Shown here: positions 9,442-19,500 of the stretch, in pieces
Layout: every line of letters begins with the position of its first letter
Position numbering within the stretch: position 1 is the first letter of the stretch
Source: CAHJXF01 sp038225855
GTDB lineage: Bacteria > Pseudomonadota > Gammaproteobacteria > Burkholderiales > Burkholderiaceae_D
Reading direction: 5' to 3'
NCBI GenBank assembly: GCA_038225855.1
Contig: JBBRQU010000013.1
Coordinates: forward strand, 25,337 to 89,336
DNA length: 64,000 bases
Program-made: the position numbers and the translations under genes
The notes under the pieces: generated by a model
What the model was told of the DNA's origin: nothing
The model's database searches: none
Seen by the model: only the letters and a program-made list of their open reading frames with translations

Positions 9442-9818
9442 GGGGCCGACCTGGTTTCGACGTGGGTCAGGAAGCAGAGCAGGGCATGCCGAGCACCAGT
9501 GAAGCTCGTAAATCCAGCTGGAAACCAAGTAAACGCCAACGACGAGCGTTTCGCTCTAGCCGCTTAAACCCGGTTAGACGCTGCACCGATTTTTCTCTGG
9601 GTCGGGTCGAAGGCCGCAAGGTCTGAGACAGCAGCGCCATTCACAGAGAATCGAAGCATGTCGGGTCACTTGACGCGCTTCTAAAACCAAGGTGACTCGC
9701 TGCGTGACGGCCCGCCGACCGGCCAAGCACGCGGTCAAATCCAAATAGGCCGGCTACGCATGTAGATCTGTCTGTGGAAGATTTGCGGACGCGGGTTCGA
9801 TTCCCGCCGGCTCCACCA
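9442..9818 (+). ncRNA. ssrA: tmRNA (ssrA), one-piece, tag ANDERFALAA
   Basis: This 377-nt RNA rescues stalled ribosomes by trans-translation. The 5' end GGGGCCGACCTGGTTTCGACG and the 3' end GGCTCCACCA form the tRNA-like acceptor stem, with CCA encoded. The T-arm reads CGGGTTCGATTCCCG. The tag reading frame is 9535-9567: GCC AAC GAC GAG CGT TTC GCT CTA GCC GCT TAA, which gives ANDERFALAA. That is a typical betaproteobacterial degradation tag ending in the LAA recognised by ClpXP. The frame can be read open further upstream but is not a protein gene. A terminator follows at 9827. Confidence 0.97.
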
Positions 9819-9826
9819 GAATTTAG

Positions 9827-9863
9827 AACCCGATACGTCGCGAGGCGCGTCGGGTTTTCTTTG
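9827..9863 (+). terminator. Rho-independent terminator of ssrA
   Basis: AACCCGA at 9827-9833 pairs with TCGGGTT at 9850-9856, and TTTCTTT follows. It begins 8 bases after the encoded CCA of ssrA. Confidence 0.75.
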
Positions 9864-9968
9864 GGCGACAAAATCGAAACTGTCACCGGCTACCGCGATT
9901 GCCGGAAGGCCATCGGCCGGTCGGAATGTCTTGCTGAGTTGATGGTGGTTTATTGCGAGCGCGCTGCG

Positions 9969-10047
9969 GGCTCGCTGCGTCATGGTCTGCCGACCGGTCG
10001 AGCACCCAGTTAAATTTGCATAGGCCGGCACTGCGTGCAGGTGTCTG
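9969..10047 (+). pseudogene. Decayed partial copy of the ssrA 3' half
   Basis: The 290-bp gap after the ssrA terminator contains no gene. About 79 bp of it align without large gaps to 9694-9774 inside ssrA, with about three-quarters identity by eye and many transition differences. Shared blocks include CTCGCTGCGT, GCCGACCGG and ATAGGCCGGC. The copied part corresponds to the last pseudoknot and the 3' strand of the long helix; the tRNA-like end with the CCA is not repeated. No tag frame is present. It reads as a degenerate duplication or a relic of an old integration event at ssrA. Confidence 0.7.
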
Positions 10048-10153
10048 CTTGCTGCGCTCGTCGGAAAGACACGAAGGTGCTGCGCTCGCCGCGGGCTTTC
10101 CTCATATGCTATTGACTCGGTGAACATCGCCAACTTCGACGGCCGAATCCCGC

Positions 10154-11527
10154 ATGCCCATACCCGACGCGCCGCGTCCAATCGTGAACGGAACGCAACC
10201 CCAACCCGTCCCCTTCCGTAGCGCGCTCCTCTTCTGGCTGAAACTCGGCTTCATCAGCTTCGGCGGACCCGCGGGTCAGATTGCGATCATGCACGCCGAG
10301 TTGGTCGAGAACCGGCGCTGGATTTCCGAGCGGCGTTTTCTTCACGCGCTCAATTACTGCATGGTGCTGCCCGGGCCCGAGGCGCAGCAGCTTGCGACCT
10401 ATATCGGCTGGCTGATGCATCGAACCTGGGGCGGCATCGTCGCGGGGGCGCTGTTCGTGCTGCCGTCGCTTCTCATCCTGATCGCGCTGTCGTGGATCTA
10501 CGTCGCGTTCGGCGAGACGCCGGTGGTCGCGGGATTGTTCTACGGCATCAAGCCCGCGGTCACCGCGATCGTCGTGCAGGCGGCGTATCGCATCGGGTCT
10601 CGCGCGTTGAAGAACGCAGCGTTGTGGGCGATCGCCGCGGCGGCGTTCGTTGCGATCTTTGCGGTCGACGTGCCCTTCCCCATCATCATCGTTTCCGCAG
10701 CGTTGATCGGCCATTTCGGTGGGCGCATTGCGCCTGATCGATTTGCGATGGGAGGCGGACACGGCAAGGCGGATCGATCGTTCGGCCCTGCGTTGATCGA
10801 TGACGACACGCCGACTCCCGAGCACGCGCGCTTCGCGTGGGCGCGACTCGTCAAGGTCCTCTGCGTCGGACTGTCGTTGTGGACGATCCCGATGGCACTG
10901 TTGACCGCGCGCCATGGATGGGATCACACGTTCACGCAAATGGGATGGTTCTTCACCAAGGCGGCACTGCTGACTTTTGGCGGCGCGTACGCGGTCTTGC
11001 CTTACGTCTATCAAGGCGCGGTCGAACACTACGGCTGGCTGACGCCCTCGCAGATGATCGACGGCCTCGCATTGGGCGAGACCACGCCCGGGCCGTTGAT
11101 CATGGTGGTGGCTTTCGTCGGTTTCGTCGGCGGCTACGCGAGGGCGTTGTTCGGCACGAACGATGTGTTTCTCTCGGGTGCGGTTGCGGCCACGATCGTG
11201 ACGTGGTTCACGTTTCTCCCGTCGTTCATTTTCATTCTCGCCGGAGGACCGCTGGTCGAAGCGACGCACGACGATCTCAAGTTCACCGCGCCGCTGACGG
11301 CGATCACGGCCGCGGTCGTGGGCGTGATCCTGAACCTCGCCGTGTTCTTCGGGTATCACGTGCTGTGGCCGAAGGGATGGGGCGGGACGTTCGACTGGAT
11401 CTCGGCGGTGATCGCGGTGGCCGCGGCCATCGCGTTGTTCCGGTTCAAGCGCCATGTGATTCACGTCATCGCGGCGTGTGCGGTGATCGGGCTGGTCGTG
11501 AAATCGGTGATGCCGTCGTTCGCTTAG
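10154..11527 (+). CDS. chrA: Chromate transporter ChrA (long, two-domain CHR family)
   Basis: A 457-residue polytopic inner-membrane protein of the LCHR type with two homologous halves. The N-terminal CHR motif runs FISFGGPAGQIAIMHAELV and then LPGPEAQQLATYIGW (residues about 35-90). The C-terminal half repeats it as LLTFGGAYAVLPYVYQGAV and ETTPGPLIMVVAFVGF (about 275-335). The halves are joined by a charged cytoplasmic loop near residues 200-235. The family expels chromate using the membrane potential; some members only transport sulfate-like anions, so resistance is not proven. No chrB-like regulator is adjacent. Upstream is the ssrA relic. Confidence 0.88.
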   Translation: MPIPDAPRPIVNGTQPQPVPFRSALLFWLKLGFISFGGPAGQIAIMHAELVENRRWISERRFLHALNYCMVLPGPEAQQLATYIGWLMHRTWGGIVAGALFVLPSLLILIALSWIYVAFGETPVVAGLFYGIKPAVTAIVVQAAYRIGSRALKNAALWAIAAAAFVAIFAVDVPFPIIIVSAALIGHFGGRIAPDRFAMGGGHGKADRSFGPALIDDDTPTPEHARFAWARLVKVLCVGLSLWTIPMALLTARHGWDHTFTQMGWFFTKAALLTFGGAYAVLPYVYQGAVEHYGWLTPSQMIDGLALGETTPGPLIMVVAFVGFVGGYARALFGTNDVFLSGAVAATIVTWFTFLPSFIFILAGGPLVEATHDDLKFTAPLTAITAAVVGVILNLAVFFGYHVLWPKGWGGTFDWISAVIAVAAAIALFRFKRHVIHVIAACAVIGLVVKSVMPSFA

Positions 11528-11660
11528 CGACGGGCGCGCCTCGTCGCCTGTCCGACAAAACGAGACGCGTTCGGATGACCGCCATGGCTTGCAAAGCCCG
11601 TCAGACTTTGTGGCTCATCTGAACTCTCTCCGGTCGAATCGAACGTTCGGCCGCAACGCA

Positions 11661-12986
11661 ATGTCCGCCATTCGCCATTCCGCCATCGTGTTGTCTTCCA
11701 TCGTCGCCATCGGTCTGTCGGCCTGCGGGGAGACCGCCAGCCTCTCGGTCAAAGACGGCATCGGCGCGTCGCCCAAGCTGCCCGAGCCCAATCACACGCT
11801 GATACCGACGATCAACGTCGCGAAAGCCGTCGGATGGCCGGATGGCACGAAACCCACAGGCGCGCACGGCACGACCGTCAATGCCTTCGCATCGAAGCTC
11901 GATCATCCGCGCTGGCTCTATGTGCTGCCGAATGGCGATGTGCTGGTTGCCGAGACCAATGCGCCACCCAAACCCGACGACGGCAAGGGCATACGCGGCT
12001 GGCTGCAGAAGCTCTTCATGAAGAAGGCGGGCGCGGTCACGCCTAGCGCGAATCGCATTACGCTCTTGCGCGATGCCAACGGCGACGGCATTGCCGAGAT
12101 GCGCACGGTGTTTCTCGAGAACCTGCATTCGCCGTTCGGCATGGTGCTCGTCGGCAACGATCTCTATGTCGCGGACACGGACGCGGTGCTGCGCTTTGCC
12201 TACGCACCCGGCGTGACGCACATCGACGGTTCGGGACAGAAGGTGACCGACCTGCCCGCAGGAACGATCAATCATCATTGGACCAAGAACATCATCGCGA
12301 GCGCCGACGGCTCCAAGCTCTATGTCACGGTCGGCTCGAACAGCAACGTCGGCGACAACGGCATCGCGGCCGAGGCCGGACGCGCGGCAATCTGGGAAGT
12401 CGATGCGAAGACCGGCCAGCATCGCGAGTTCGCAACCGGCCTTCGCAATCCCAACGGCATGGCGTGGGAGCCGACCACGCACGCGCTGTGGACGGTGGTG
12501 AACGAGCGCGACGAAATCGGTAGCGACCTCGTACCCGATTACATGACGTCAGTGCAGGACGGCGCTTTCTACGGTTGGCCCTACAGTTACTACGGCGCGC
12601 ACGTCGATGAGCGCATCAAGCCGCAGCGCCCGGATCTGGTCGCAAAGGCGATCGTGCCCGACTACGCGCTCGGCCCGCACACTGCATCGCTCGGGCTCAC
12701 GTATTCGCAGAACGGCTCGACGCTGCCGGCGAATTTCTCGAGTGGCATGTTCATCGGCCAGCACGGCTCGTGGAATCGCAAGCCGCACAGCGGCTACAAG
12801 GTGATCTACGTGCCTTTCGCGGACGGTCGTCCGTCGGGCGGTCCGGTCGATGTGTTGACGGGCTTTTTGTCCGCTGATGGCGAAGCGTATGGGCGGCCGG
12901 TCGGCGTGGTGTTCGACAAGCCGGGGGATTTGCTCGTCGCTGACGATGTAGGCAATGTGGTGTGGCGGGTTGCGGGAGCGCATTGA
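11661..12986 (+). CDS. PQQ-dependent sugar/sorbosone dehydrogenase-like lipoprotein
   Basis: A 441-residue exported beta-propeller protein. Residues 1-22 form a lipoprotein signal ending in the lipobox IGLSAC, so Cys22 should be lipidated. Blades characteristic of the L-sorbosone / glucose dehydrogenase (GSDH) family follow: LDHPRWLYVLPNGDVLVAET, FGMVLVGNDLYVADTDAVLR, GLRNPNGMAWEP, and FIGQHGSWNRKPHSGYKV near residue 360. The family uses pyrroloquinoline quinone in the periplasm, but many members have unknown substrates. No PQQ biosynthesis gene is in the window. The ATG at 11661 was chosen because it places the signal peptide at the N-terminus; an earlier in-frame ATG adds an unlikely tail. 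Confidence 0.8.
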   Translation: MSAIRHSAIVLSSIVAIGLSACGETASLSVKDGIGASPKLPEPNHTLIPTINVAKAVGWPDGTKPTGAHGTTVNAFASKLDHPRWLYVLPNGDVLVAETNAPPKPDDGKGIRGWLQKLFMKKAGAVTPSANRITLLRDANGDGIAEMRTVFLENLHSPFGMVLVGNDLYVADTDAVLRFAYAPGVTHIDGSGQKVTDLPAGTINHHWTKNIIASADGSKLYVTVGSNSNVGDNGIAAEAGRAAIWEVDAKTGQHREFATGLRNPNGMAWEPTTHALWTVVNERDEIGSDLVPDYMTSVQDGAFYGWPYSYYGAHVDERIKPQRPDLVAKAIVPDYALGPHTASLGLTYSQNGSTLPANFSSGMFIGQHGSWNRKPHSGYKVIYVPFADGRPSGGPVDVLTGFLSADGEAYGRPVGVVFDKPGDLLVADDVGNVVWRVAGAH

Positions 12987-13095
12987 CTGGCGCACTCCGG
13001 ACGTTTCGTGCAAACGAGTATGTTCTTTACATTGCCGCAAGTCTTGTCTAGCCTCGTCGGTTCGCTCGGAGCAGGCGAATCTGGGGAGGCGATGC

Positions 13096-16000
13096 ATGGC
13101 AACGCCGGACAAGGTATTCAAGCAGACGTGCGCCTGGTACAAGGCGTCGATCACGCGCGTGATCGACGCAAACGTGGCCGCAGCGACGCTCCCCGCCGCG
13201 AAGCGCTCGCAGGTCGAACAACTGCTCTGGCAAGCCATCGGCTTTCTTCCCGCCGCTCCGCCGCCCGCCGAGCCCGATCTCGCAGCTTTCCGACCCACGG
13301 GCGCCAACGCCGCGTCACTGGCGCGCGCCGCTGAGGCCATCGCCGAAGCGCTGGCCGCGCTCGGCTACATCAAGCAAGGCGTCGAGGCCGCTGGCAACCC
13401 GGCTGCGGCGCTGGCGTTGATCGGCCCGGTGATGCGGCAGATCGATGCCTTCACTTCCGATCAGGCAGGCAGCCGTTACCCTAGCGCATTCGCGATCGGC
13501 AAGATGCTGTTGGTGCTGAGCGGCGATGCAGAGGGCGACCCGCCCGCCGGTCACGAGGCCGACCGGATCGCGGCGCTGCTCGGCGCGGCTTCCCCCGCTG
13601 AAGTCGCGGATGCCCAGGCCGCGATGGGGATGGTGAGCCTACTGGTGGGCTGCATGATCGATCGCTCGTTCACCGCGCCGAGCTCGGCGTCCTCGACCGA
13701 CTGGCAGCCGCAAGGGCTGCCCAACTTTGTCAATCCGCTCGCGCTCGCGTTCGCCGGACCGGGCGGCGTGGGCGGCATCGGCGGCAAGCTCGAGATCGAC
13801 GAGCCGTCGAACGCGCTCAAGGCGGCACTGCGGCTCGCGTTCAATCAACCGAAGACTATCGGCGGAACCGACTTCACTCTCGGACTGACCGCATCGGCCG
13901 GTGTCAACGTTCTCCTGCCGATCGCATTGCCCGCCGCGACCAAGGTCAGCGGCGCTTACGAACTCGGCATCGAGCTCAAGCGTTCCAGCGCCGCGGGCGC
14001 TCTCGTGATCGGCAGCGATGCTTCGAGCGCCAAGCTTTCGATCGGCGAGCTCGGCATCGCATTGAAGCTCAACAAGGACGGGCCTGCGCTCCAGTTCTTC
14101 GCGCGCAATGCCAAGGCGACCATCAAGCCCGACGATCTCTTCCTGAAGCTGATGCTCGGCGACGGCATCACGCTGGGCTTCGATGTCGCGGCGCAGGCCG
14201 ATCGCGCGGGAAAATTGCGACTCGTCAACGGCACCGGCCTGCATGTGAGCCTGCCCGCGCCGACCTTGCCCACCGGACCGTTCAAACTGCAGCTGATCAA
14301 CCTCGGGCTCGATCCGGTGGATGGCAAGTTCAGCCATTTGAAGGCTGAGCTGTCGGCATCGTTCGGCGTCGAGCTCGGGCCCTTCCAGGCCTCGGTCGAT
14401 CGGCTCGGCATCCTGCTGGATCTGGACATCGCCAACAACGCGGCGCCGTTCAAGTTCGCGTTCAAGATGCCGAACGGCATCGGCCTCGCGCTCGACGCCG
14501 GCATCGTCAAGGGCGGCGGCTATCTCGCGGTGGATGCGAACGGCTACGCGGGCGTACTTGAGTTGAAGATGCTCGCGGTCGGCGTCAAGGCGATCGCGAT
14601 TCTCAACACGCATTCGGAAGCCGGCTTCTCGCTGTTGCTGTTGATCTTCGGCCAGTTCCCACCGATCCAGTTGTCGTTTGGTTTCACCCTGACGGGCGTG
14701 GGCGGCCTGATCGGCGTGCAGCACACGGCGAGCCCGACCGCACTTTCGCTTGGCATAGGCAACGGCTCTCTCGATGCCGTGCTGTTTCCCGACAATCCGG
14801 TCGCGAACGCGCCACAGATCATCAACACGCTGCGCACGCTGTTCCCGGTCAAGCGCGGCGGCTTTATCATCGGGCCGATGCTCGAACTCGGCTGGGGTTC
14901 GCCGAGCCTGGTCACGGTGCGATTGGGTCTTCTCATCGAAGCCGGTCAGTTGACGCTGCTCGGTCAGGCGATCGTGCAGTTGCCGCCGCTGGTTACGGCC
15001 GATCTCGCGCTGCTTTATCTGCGCCTCGACTTCGTCGGCTCGGTGGTGTTCGATCCCTTGCGCATCGCGTTCGACGCCAAGCTCGTGCACTCGCGCGTGG
15101 CTTTCATCACGATCACCGGACAGTTCGCGTTTCGCGCGCAGTTCGGCAATCAGCCGACCTTCCTCATCAGCGCGGGCGGCTTTCATCCGAGCTTCAGGGA
15201 AATTCCGTCGGACATTCCGGTTCCCTTCGACCGCGTCGGCGCGAGCTTCGATATCGGCTTCGTCGGCGTCTCGTACAAGGGTTATTTCGCGATCACGTCG
15301 GCCACCATCCAGGCCGGCGCCGAAGTGCGCATGTGGGCCGATATCGGCATCGCGAGCATCGAGGGCGGATACGGCTTCGATGCGATCTGCTACCTCGTGC
15401 CGAAGTTCTATTTCGAGATCGATCTGTACGCCTATCTGGCGGTGCATGTGTTCGGGCACGACTTCGCCGCGATCCATCTCGACGGCAAGCTGGCGGGGCC
15501 GGGACGCTGGCACATCGCCGGCAATGCGACGGTCGAAACGCCGTGGCCGCTGCCCGACTTCTCGCTGCACATCGATCAGGCATGGGGCAGCGATCGCGCT
15601 ACGCCGCAGATCACGGTCAACGTCGCCGAAGCGCTCGTGAAGGAGATCAACAAGACCGGCAACTGGAGCGCCCAGTTGCCTCGCGGCGGCGAGAGCTATC
15701 TGAGCCTGGCCGAGATCAAGGACATCGCGTCCGACGCCGATGTGCTCGCACATCCACTCGGCACGCTGGTGTTCCAGCAGAAGCTGGTGCCGTTCGATTT
15801 GCGAATGGACAAGGCAAGCGGCAGCGCGATCGATGGCGCCAATGAATTCGGCGGAGCCGCGTTGAAGCTCTCGCAGGAGGTTGACGGCGAGCCGGCGTCC
15901 GTACCGAGACTCCCCCCGGCCTCGACCCGCAGCGACTTCTTCGCGGCCGCGCAGTTTCTCGAGATGTCGCAGGACGACCGGCTCGCCAAGCCCTCGTTCG

Positions 16001-16413
16001 AGTCCTTCACCGCCGGCTATGAGGTCGGCAACGATCAATACGAGTTGGGTGAAGTCTTCGCGGAAGTGCTCAACTACGAAGAGGCCGACCTCGGCGCCGA
16101 GCGCGCCGTGAAGAAAAAGAAAGGGCGCGTCGGGCTTGGTCTTTACGTCGAGGCCATGCACGGGCCGATGCTCGCTTTCGGGTCGGCCGGCCGGTCGACT
16201 CTGCGCGATCGCGCGTTGGCGCAACCTGCGCAATCGACGGCTTTGCGCATCAATCCGCCGCCGGTCGCGGTTGCCGACAAGTCGACGCTTGCAGTCGCCG
16301 CCGGCGGTCAGATCTATTCGAGCGTGTGGAAGGCCGATCAGGCGCGCACTGCCAACACGAGCGTCGCGGTCGCCAGCCTGCACATCGCTGAACTTGCGGA
16401 GCTGGCCGCATGA
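13096..16413 (+). CDS. Giant DUF6603-like protein, first gene of a four-gene cluster
   Basis: A 1105-residue protein with no signal peptide and no clear membrane helix. Residues about 1-205 are Ala-rich and helical. Residues about 215-870 are strongly beta, with alternating hydrophobic and Gly/Asp positions, for example GGFIIGPMLELGWGSP and IASIEGGYGFDAICYLVPK. I relate this part to DUF6603, a family without known function; that is from memory of its appearance. The C-terminal 230 residues are a separate region with LVFQQKLVPFDLRMDKASG and an acidic stretch (EVLNYEEADLGAE). The ATG at 13096 is preceded by GGGGAGGC; the frame is open upstream but without a site. A possible weak promoter (TTTACA at 13026) lies upstream. 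It heads three further giant genes on the same strand, probably one operon. Confidence 0.7.
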   Translation: MATPDKVFKQTCAWYKASITRVIDANVAAATLPAAKRSQVEQLLWQAIGFLPAAPPPAEPDLAAFRPTGANAASLARAAEAIAEALAALGYIKQGVEAAGNPAAALALIGPVMRQIDAFTSDQAGSRYPSAFAIGKMLLVLSGDAEGDPPAGHEADRIAALLGAASPAEVADAQAAMGMVSLLVGCMIDRSFTAPSSASSTDWQPQGLPNFVNPLALAFAGPGGVGGIGGKLEIDEPSNALKAALRLAFNQPKTIGGTDFTLGLTASAGVNVLLPIALPAATKVSGAYELGIELKRSSAAGALVIGSDASSAKLSIGELGIALKLNKDGPALQFFARNAKATIKPDDLFLKLMLGDGITLGFDVAAQADRAGKLRLVNGTGLHVSLPAPTLPTGPFKLQLINLGLDPVDGKFSHLKAELSASFGVELGPFQASVDRLGILLDLDIANNAAPFKFAFKMPNGIGLALDAGIVKGGGYLAVDANGYAGVLELKMLAVGVKAIAILNTHSEAGFSLLLLIFGQFPPIQLSFGFTLTGVGGLIGVQHTASPTALSLGIGNGSLDAVLFPDNPVANAPQIINTLRTLFPVKRGGFIIGPMLELGWGSPSLVTVRLGLLIEAGQLTLLGQAIVQLPPLVTADLALLYLRLDFVGSVVFDPLRIAFDAKLVHSRVAFITITGQFAFRAQFGNQPTFLISAGGFHPSFREIPSDIPVPFDRVGASFDIGFVGVSYKGYFAITSATIQAGAEVRMWADIGIASIEGGYGFDAICYLVPKFYFEIDLYAYLAVHVFGHDFAAIHLDGKLAGPGRWHIAGNATVETPWPLPDFSLHIDQAWGSDRATPQITVNVAEALVKEINKTGNWSAQLPRGGESYLSLAEIKDIASDADVLAHPLGTLVFQQKLVPFDLRMDKASGSAIDGANEFGGAALKLSQEVDGEPASVPRLPPASTRSDFFAAAQFLEMSQDDRLAKPSFESFTAGYEVGNDQYELGEVFAEVLNYEEADLGAERAVKKKKGRVGLGLYVEAMHGPMLAFGSAGRSTLRDRALAQPAQSTALRINPPPVAVADKSTLAVAAGGQIYSSVWKADQARTANTSVAVASLHIAELAELAA

Positions 16414-16513
16414 AGCGAAGGACGAGGGCCCCCTTCAGGGGATCGGCCCGCGTAATGCGGCCGTACCAGCGACGCGGCGCGGCCTCGAATCGCACGATAG
16501 ATACGGAGCTGGC

Positions 16514-19500
16514 ATGACGATCCCCTATCGCTTCGCGCCGTGGGCACGACGCGGACTGGCGCGCGCGCATGCCAACCCCGACGCCGCCAACGCACCGCTC
16601 GCAACCCGCCCGCGCATCAACGTGGGCCTCACGCTGCAAGCCAAACGAGACGGCGTCGCAACCACCGTGGTGTCGGGCACCGTCAACCTTGCGCTCTACG
16701 GACCGGCCGACGTGATCGGCATCGATCAGCGTCTGATCGTTCGCACCGATCCCAAACCCGACGTCACGAATTTCGAACCCAACTATCTGGCGATCGTCGA
16801 TTTCGATCCGCCTGATTTCCCGTGGCTGCTGACGTCCGCGCGCGCCAACGACACGCAGCATCTGCGACCTTGGCTGGTGCTGGTCGTGGTCGAGCGCGCT
16901 CAGGTCGCGCCGCCGTCGCTCGTCGCGGGTCGGCCTCTGCCTTCGATCAAGTTGACGAGCGCGCAGGTCAAGAGCGAGTTACCCGATCTGGGCGAGTCGT
17001 GGCTGTGGGCGCACACGCAGGCGATATCGGAAATCGTGGCCGACAGCGCAGTTGTCGCCGACACGTCCGAGCAAAGAAAGCGACTGATCCAGGACCATCA
17101 CGACCAGCTCTCACGCGAGATGAACGCCTCGCCGGCGCGCAACATTTCGCGGTTGATCTGTCCGCGCCGTCTCGAGCCGCAAAAGCGCTACGTTGCGTGC
17201 GTGGTTCCCGCCACCGATGGCGGTCGCCTGCGCGGGCTCCACCAACCGTTTGCCGGCGACAAGCTCGGTCCCGCATGGACACGCGCGCAGGTGGACGATC
17301 TGGAACTGCCTGTCTATTACCACTGGGAATTTTCGACCAGCCCCGAAGGCGACATCGAGTCCCTGGCGCGCCTTATACGCACGCCGCAAAAATACGCCGG
17401 CGACGCGGACCTCATCGGGCAGCTCGAACACATCGGCCAGCAAGTCGTCACCGTCGATGGCGATCATCTGCTCTACGACGGAAAAATCGCGGGCCGTACC
17501 GTGTTCGAAGGCGCGATGGTTTCGCTCAACTTCAGACCCGAACCCGAAGACGAGTTCAGAGACAAGCTCGTGACTATTCTCAACAGCGGACACGATACCG
17601 GCCCGCAAGGCGCACCTGCAGCCGACAAGGTTCCCACGCTCTCGCCGCCCATCTATGGAGAGCATGCGGCCAAGCGCCACGTCGTCGATGGCAGTCGCAT
17701 GAAGAGCGATTGGCTCAACGGTTTGAATCTGCAGCCCCGCTATCGCCTCGCGGCCGGATGGGGCGCCGAAGTCGTCCGGCAAAATCAGGACGAGTTCATG
17801 CAAGCCGCGTGGGAACAGGTCGGCGAGGTGCTCGCGGCCGAGCGCGCGTTGTCGCTCGCGCGCCTGTCGCACGATGTCTTGAAACGCATCCAAGCGCGCC
17901 ATCTCGACCGGCTGTCGCCCGAGCGTCTGCTCGCGGTGATGGCGCCATCGCGCGCACGCATCAAGCTCGCGCCCGATGAGAGTCTCTACGGCCGCATGGC
18001 CGGCGCCACCTTGCCGCAGGAATTGTTCGATGGCGCGATGCGCAGACTGACCAGCGCGCGGCGACCGACATTCCGGATGGCCCAATGGCGCGAGCGCAAT
18101 CTCGCTGCGCTCGCGCGTCCGTCGATCACGCTGCAGATGAACGCTCTGGTCGCGACCTTCGCCAATGCATCGAAGAACCTCGACGCGATCGATCCGAATC
18201 GCTTCGTCCCCGACGGCTTGACGGGGAGCCGCTCATACGATGCCGTGCCGCTGCCGGCGAATCTCGCGACGCTGGTCGATCTGAAGTTGCATATCGGCCT
18301 GGACGTCACGATGACGGGTGCGCAGCTCAAGGCGATTCAGCAACAGAACGTGGCGCTTCGCAAGGAGGCGCTGGCGACGAAGAAGACGCCGCCCGCCATG
18401 GGCGACGTGTGGCACGAGGGTCTTCTGACCGAGACGCATGCGCGGCGTTTCGCCGAGCTTCAAAGCCTGTCCTCGCAACCGCTCGAAGGCGACATCGCTC
18501 GCCTGATTCAACAAAGCAGCAAGCGCGGCACCGAGGGCGTGCTGCTGTCGGTACAGGACGGCAAGGTCACGAGTCAGGCGCTGCGCATCGATGCCCGCAG
18601 CGGCGCGTTGAAGGCGTATGGCTCGGCCCTCACCGCGACGCGCGGCGGTCGCGCGGTCAAGGGCGCGCGGCTCGCCGCGAGCACGATTGCAGCAGTGCCG
18701 CGTGGCGCGCTCAAGCTCTACGGCAACACCGCCGTGTTCACCAGCCTGCCGCCATCGACCCTCGGGCAAGGCGGCGAGGCCGTCCACATCGGACTGGCCG
18801 GTCCCGGCGATTTTTCGATCGTCAAGGATCGGGTCGGAGGCGATGGCGTTTTGACCATCACAATGCCGCCCGCGTTGAAGGATCGCGCGACGCTGGGCCG
18901 TTATTCCGACGCATTCAGGAACTACCGGGATATGGTCGCGCCGCCTGCGGCTTCGGTGATCACGCTGACCGCAGTCGACTTCGCGACCGCGGCCGCAGCA
19001 GCCGCGCTGCGCTCGCGCGCCGATCCCGCGCAGACCGTGCCGGCGCGTCTGGCCAGCATGCTGACGCTCGGCGGACAGAGCCTTCCGTGGACCGGCGGCG
19101 CGTTGTCGAACGCCTTCATCGGCACGCGTCTGGACCCGAAATCGATCGTGTCCCAGCGCTACAGCATCCCGCGCACCTTCGATCGCGTGATGGCGTATCC
19201 GCATCTGCTGACCCCCTTGTCGCGCAAGCTCGAGAAGCTGGCTCCCGAAGTGTTTCTGCCCGGCGTTGGTGTGCTCCCCAACAACTTCATCATGGCCTTG
19301 CAAACCAATCCCCGCTTCATCGAAGCGCTGATGCTCGGCGCCAATCACGAGATGGGTCGCGAGCTGCTGTGGCAGGGCTTTCCGACAGACCAGCGCGGCA
19401 CGCCCTTCCAGCATTTCTGGCAGCGGCTCGATCCCAAGGTCGACATCGAGCAGATCGATCATTGGAACGACCGGCCTCTGGGCGCACAACGCGAGGAAGA

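Noticed and set aside
9289..9567. A 92-codon frame ending in NDERFALAA
   Set aside because: Only its last ten codons are translated, as the tag of the tmRNA. The rest lies in the antisense end of the binding-protein gene and in the structured RNA.
9735..10181. A 148-codon minus-strand frame across the end of ssrA
   Set aside because: It overlaps the tmRNA and its decayed copy and has no protein-like features.
13639..16383. A long antisense open frame (914 codons) opposite the first giant gene
   Set aside because: It is Arg- and Glu-rich with no conserved sequence and mirrors a real gene with a good start site. Long antisense frames are normal in DNA of this GC content.
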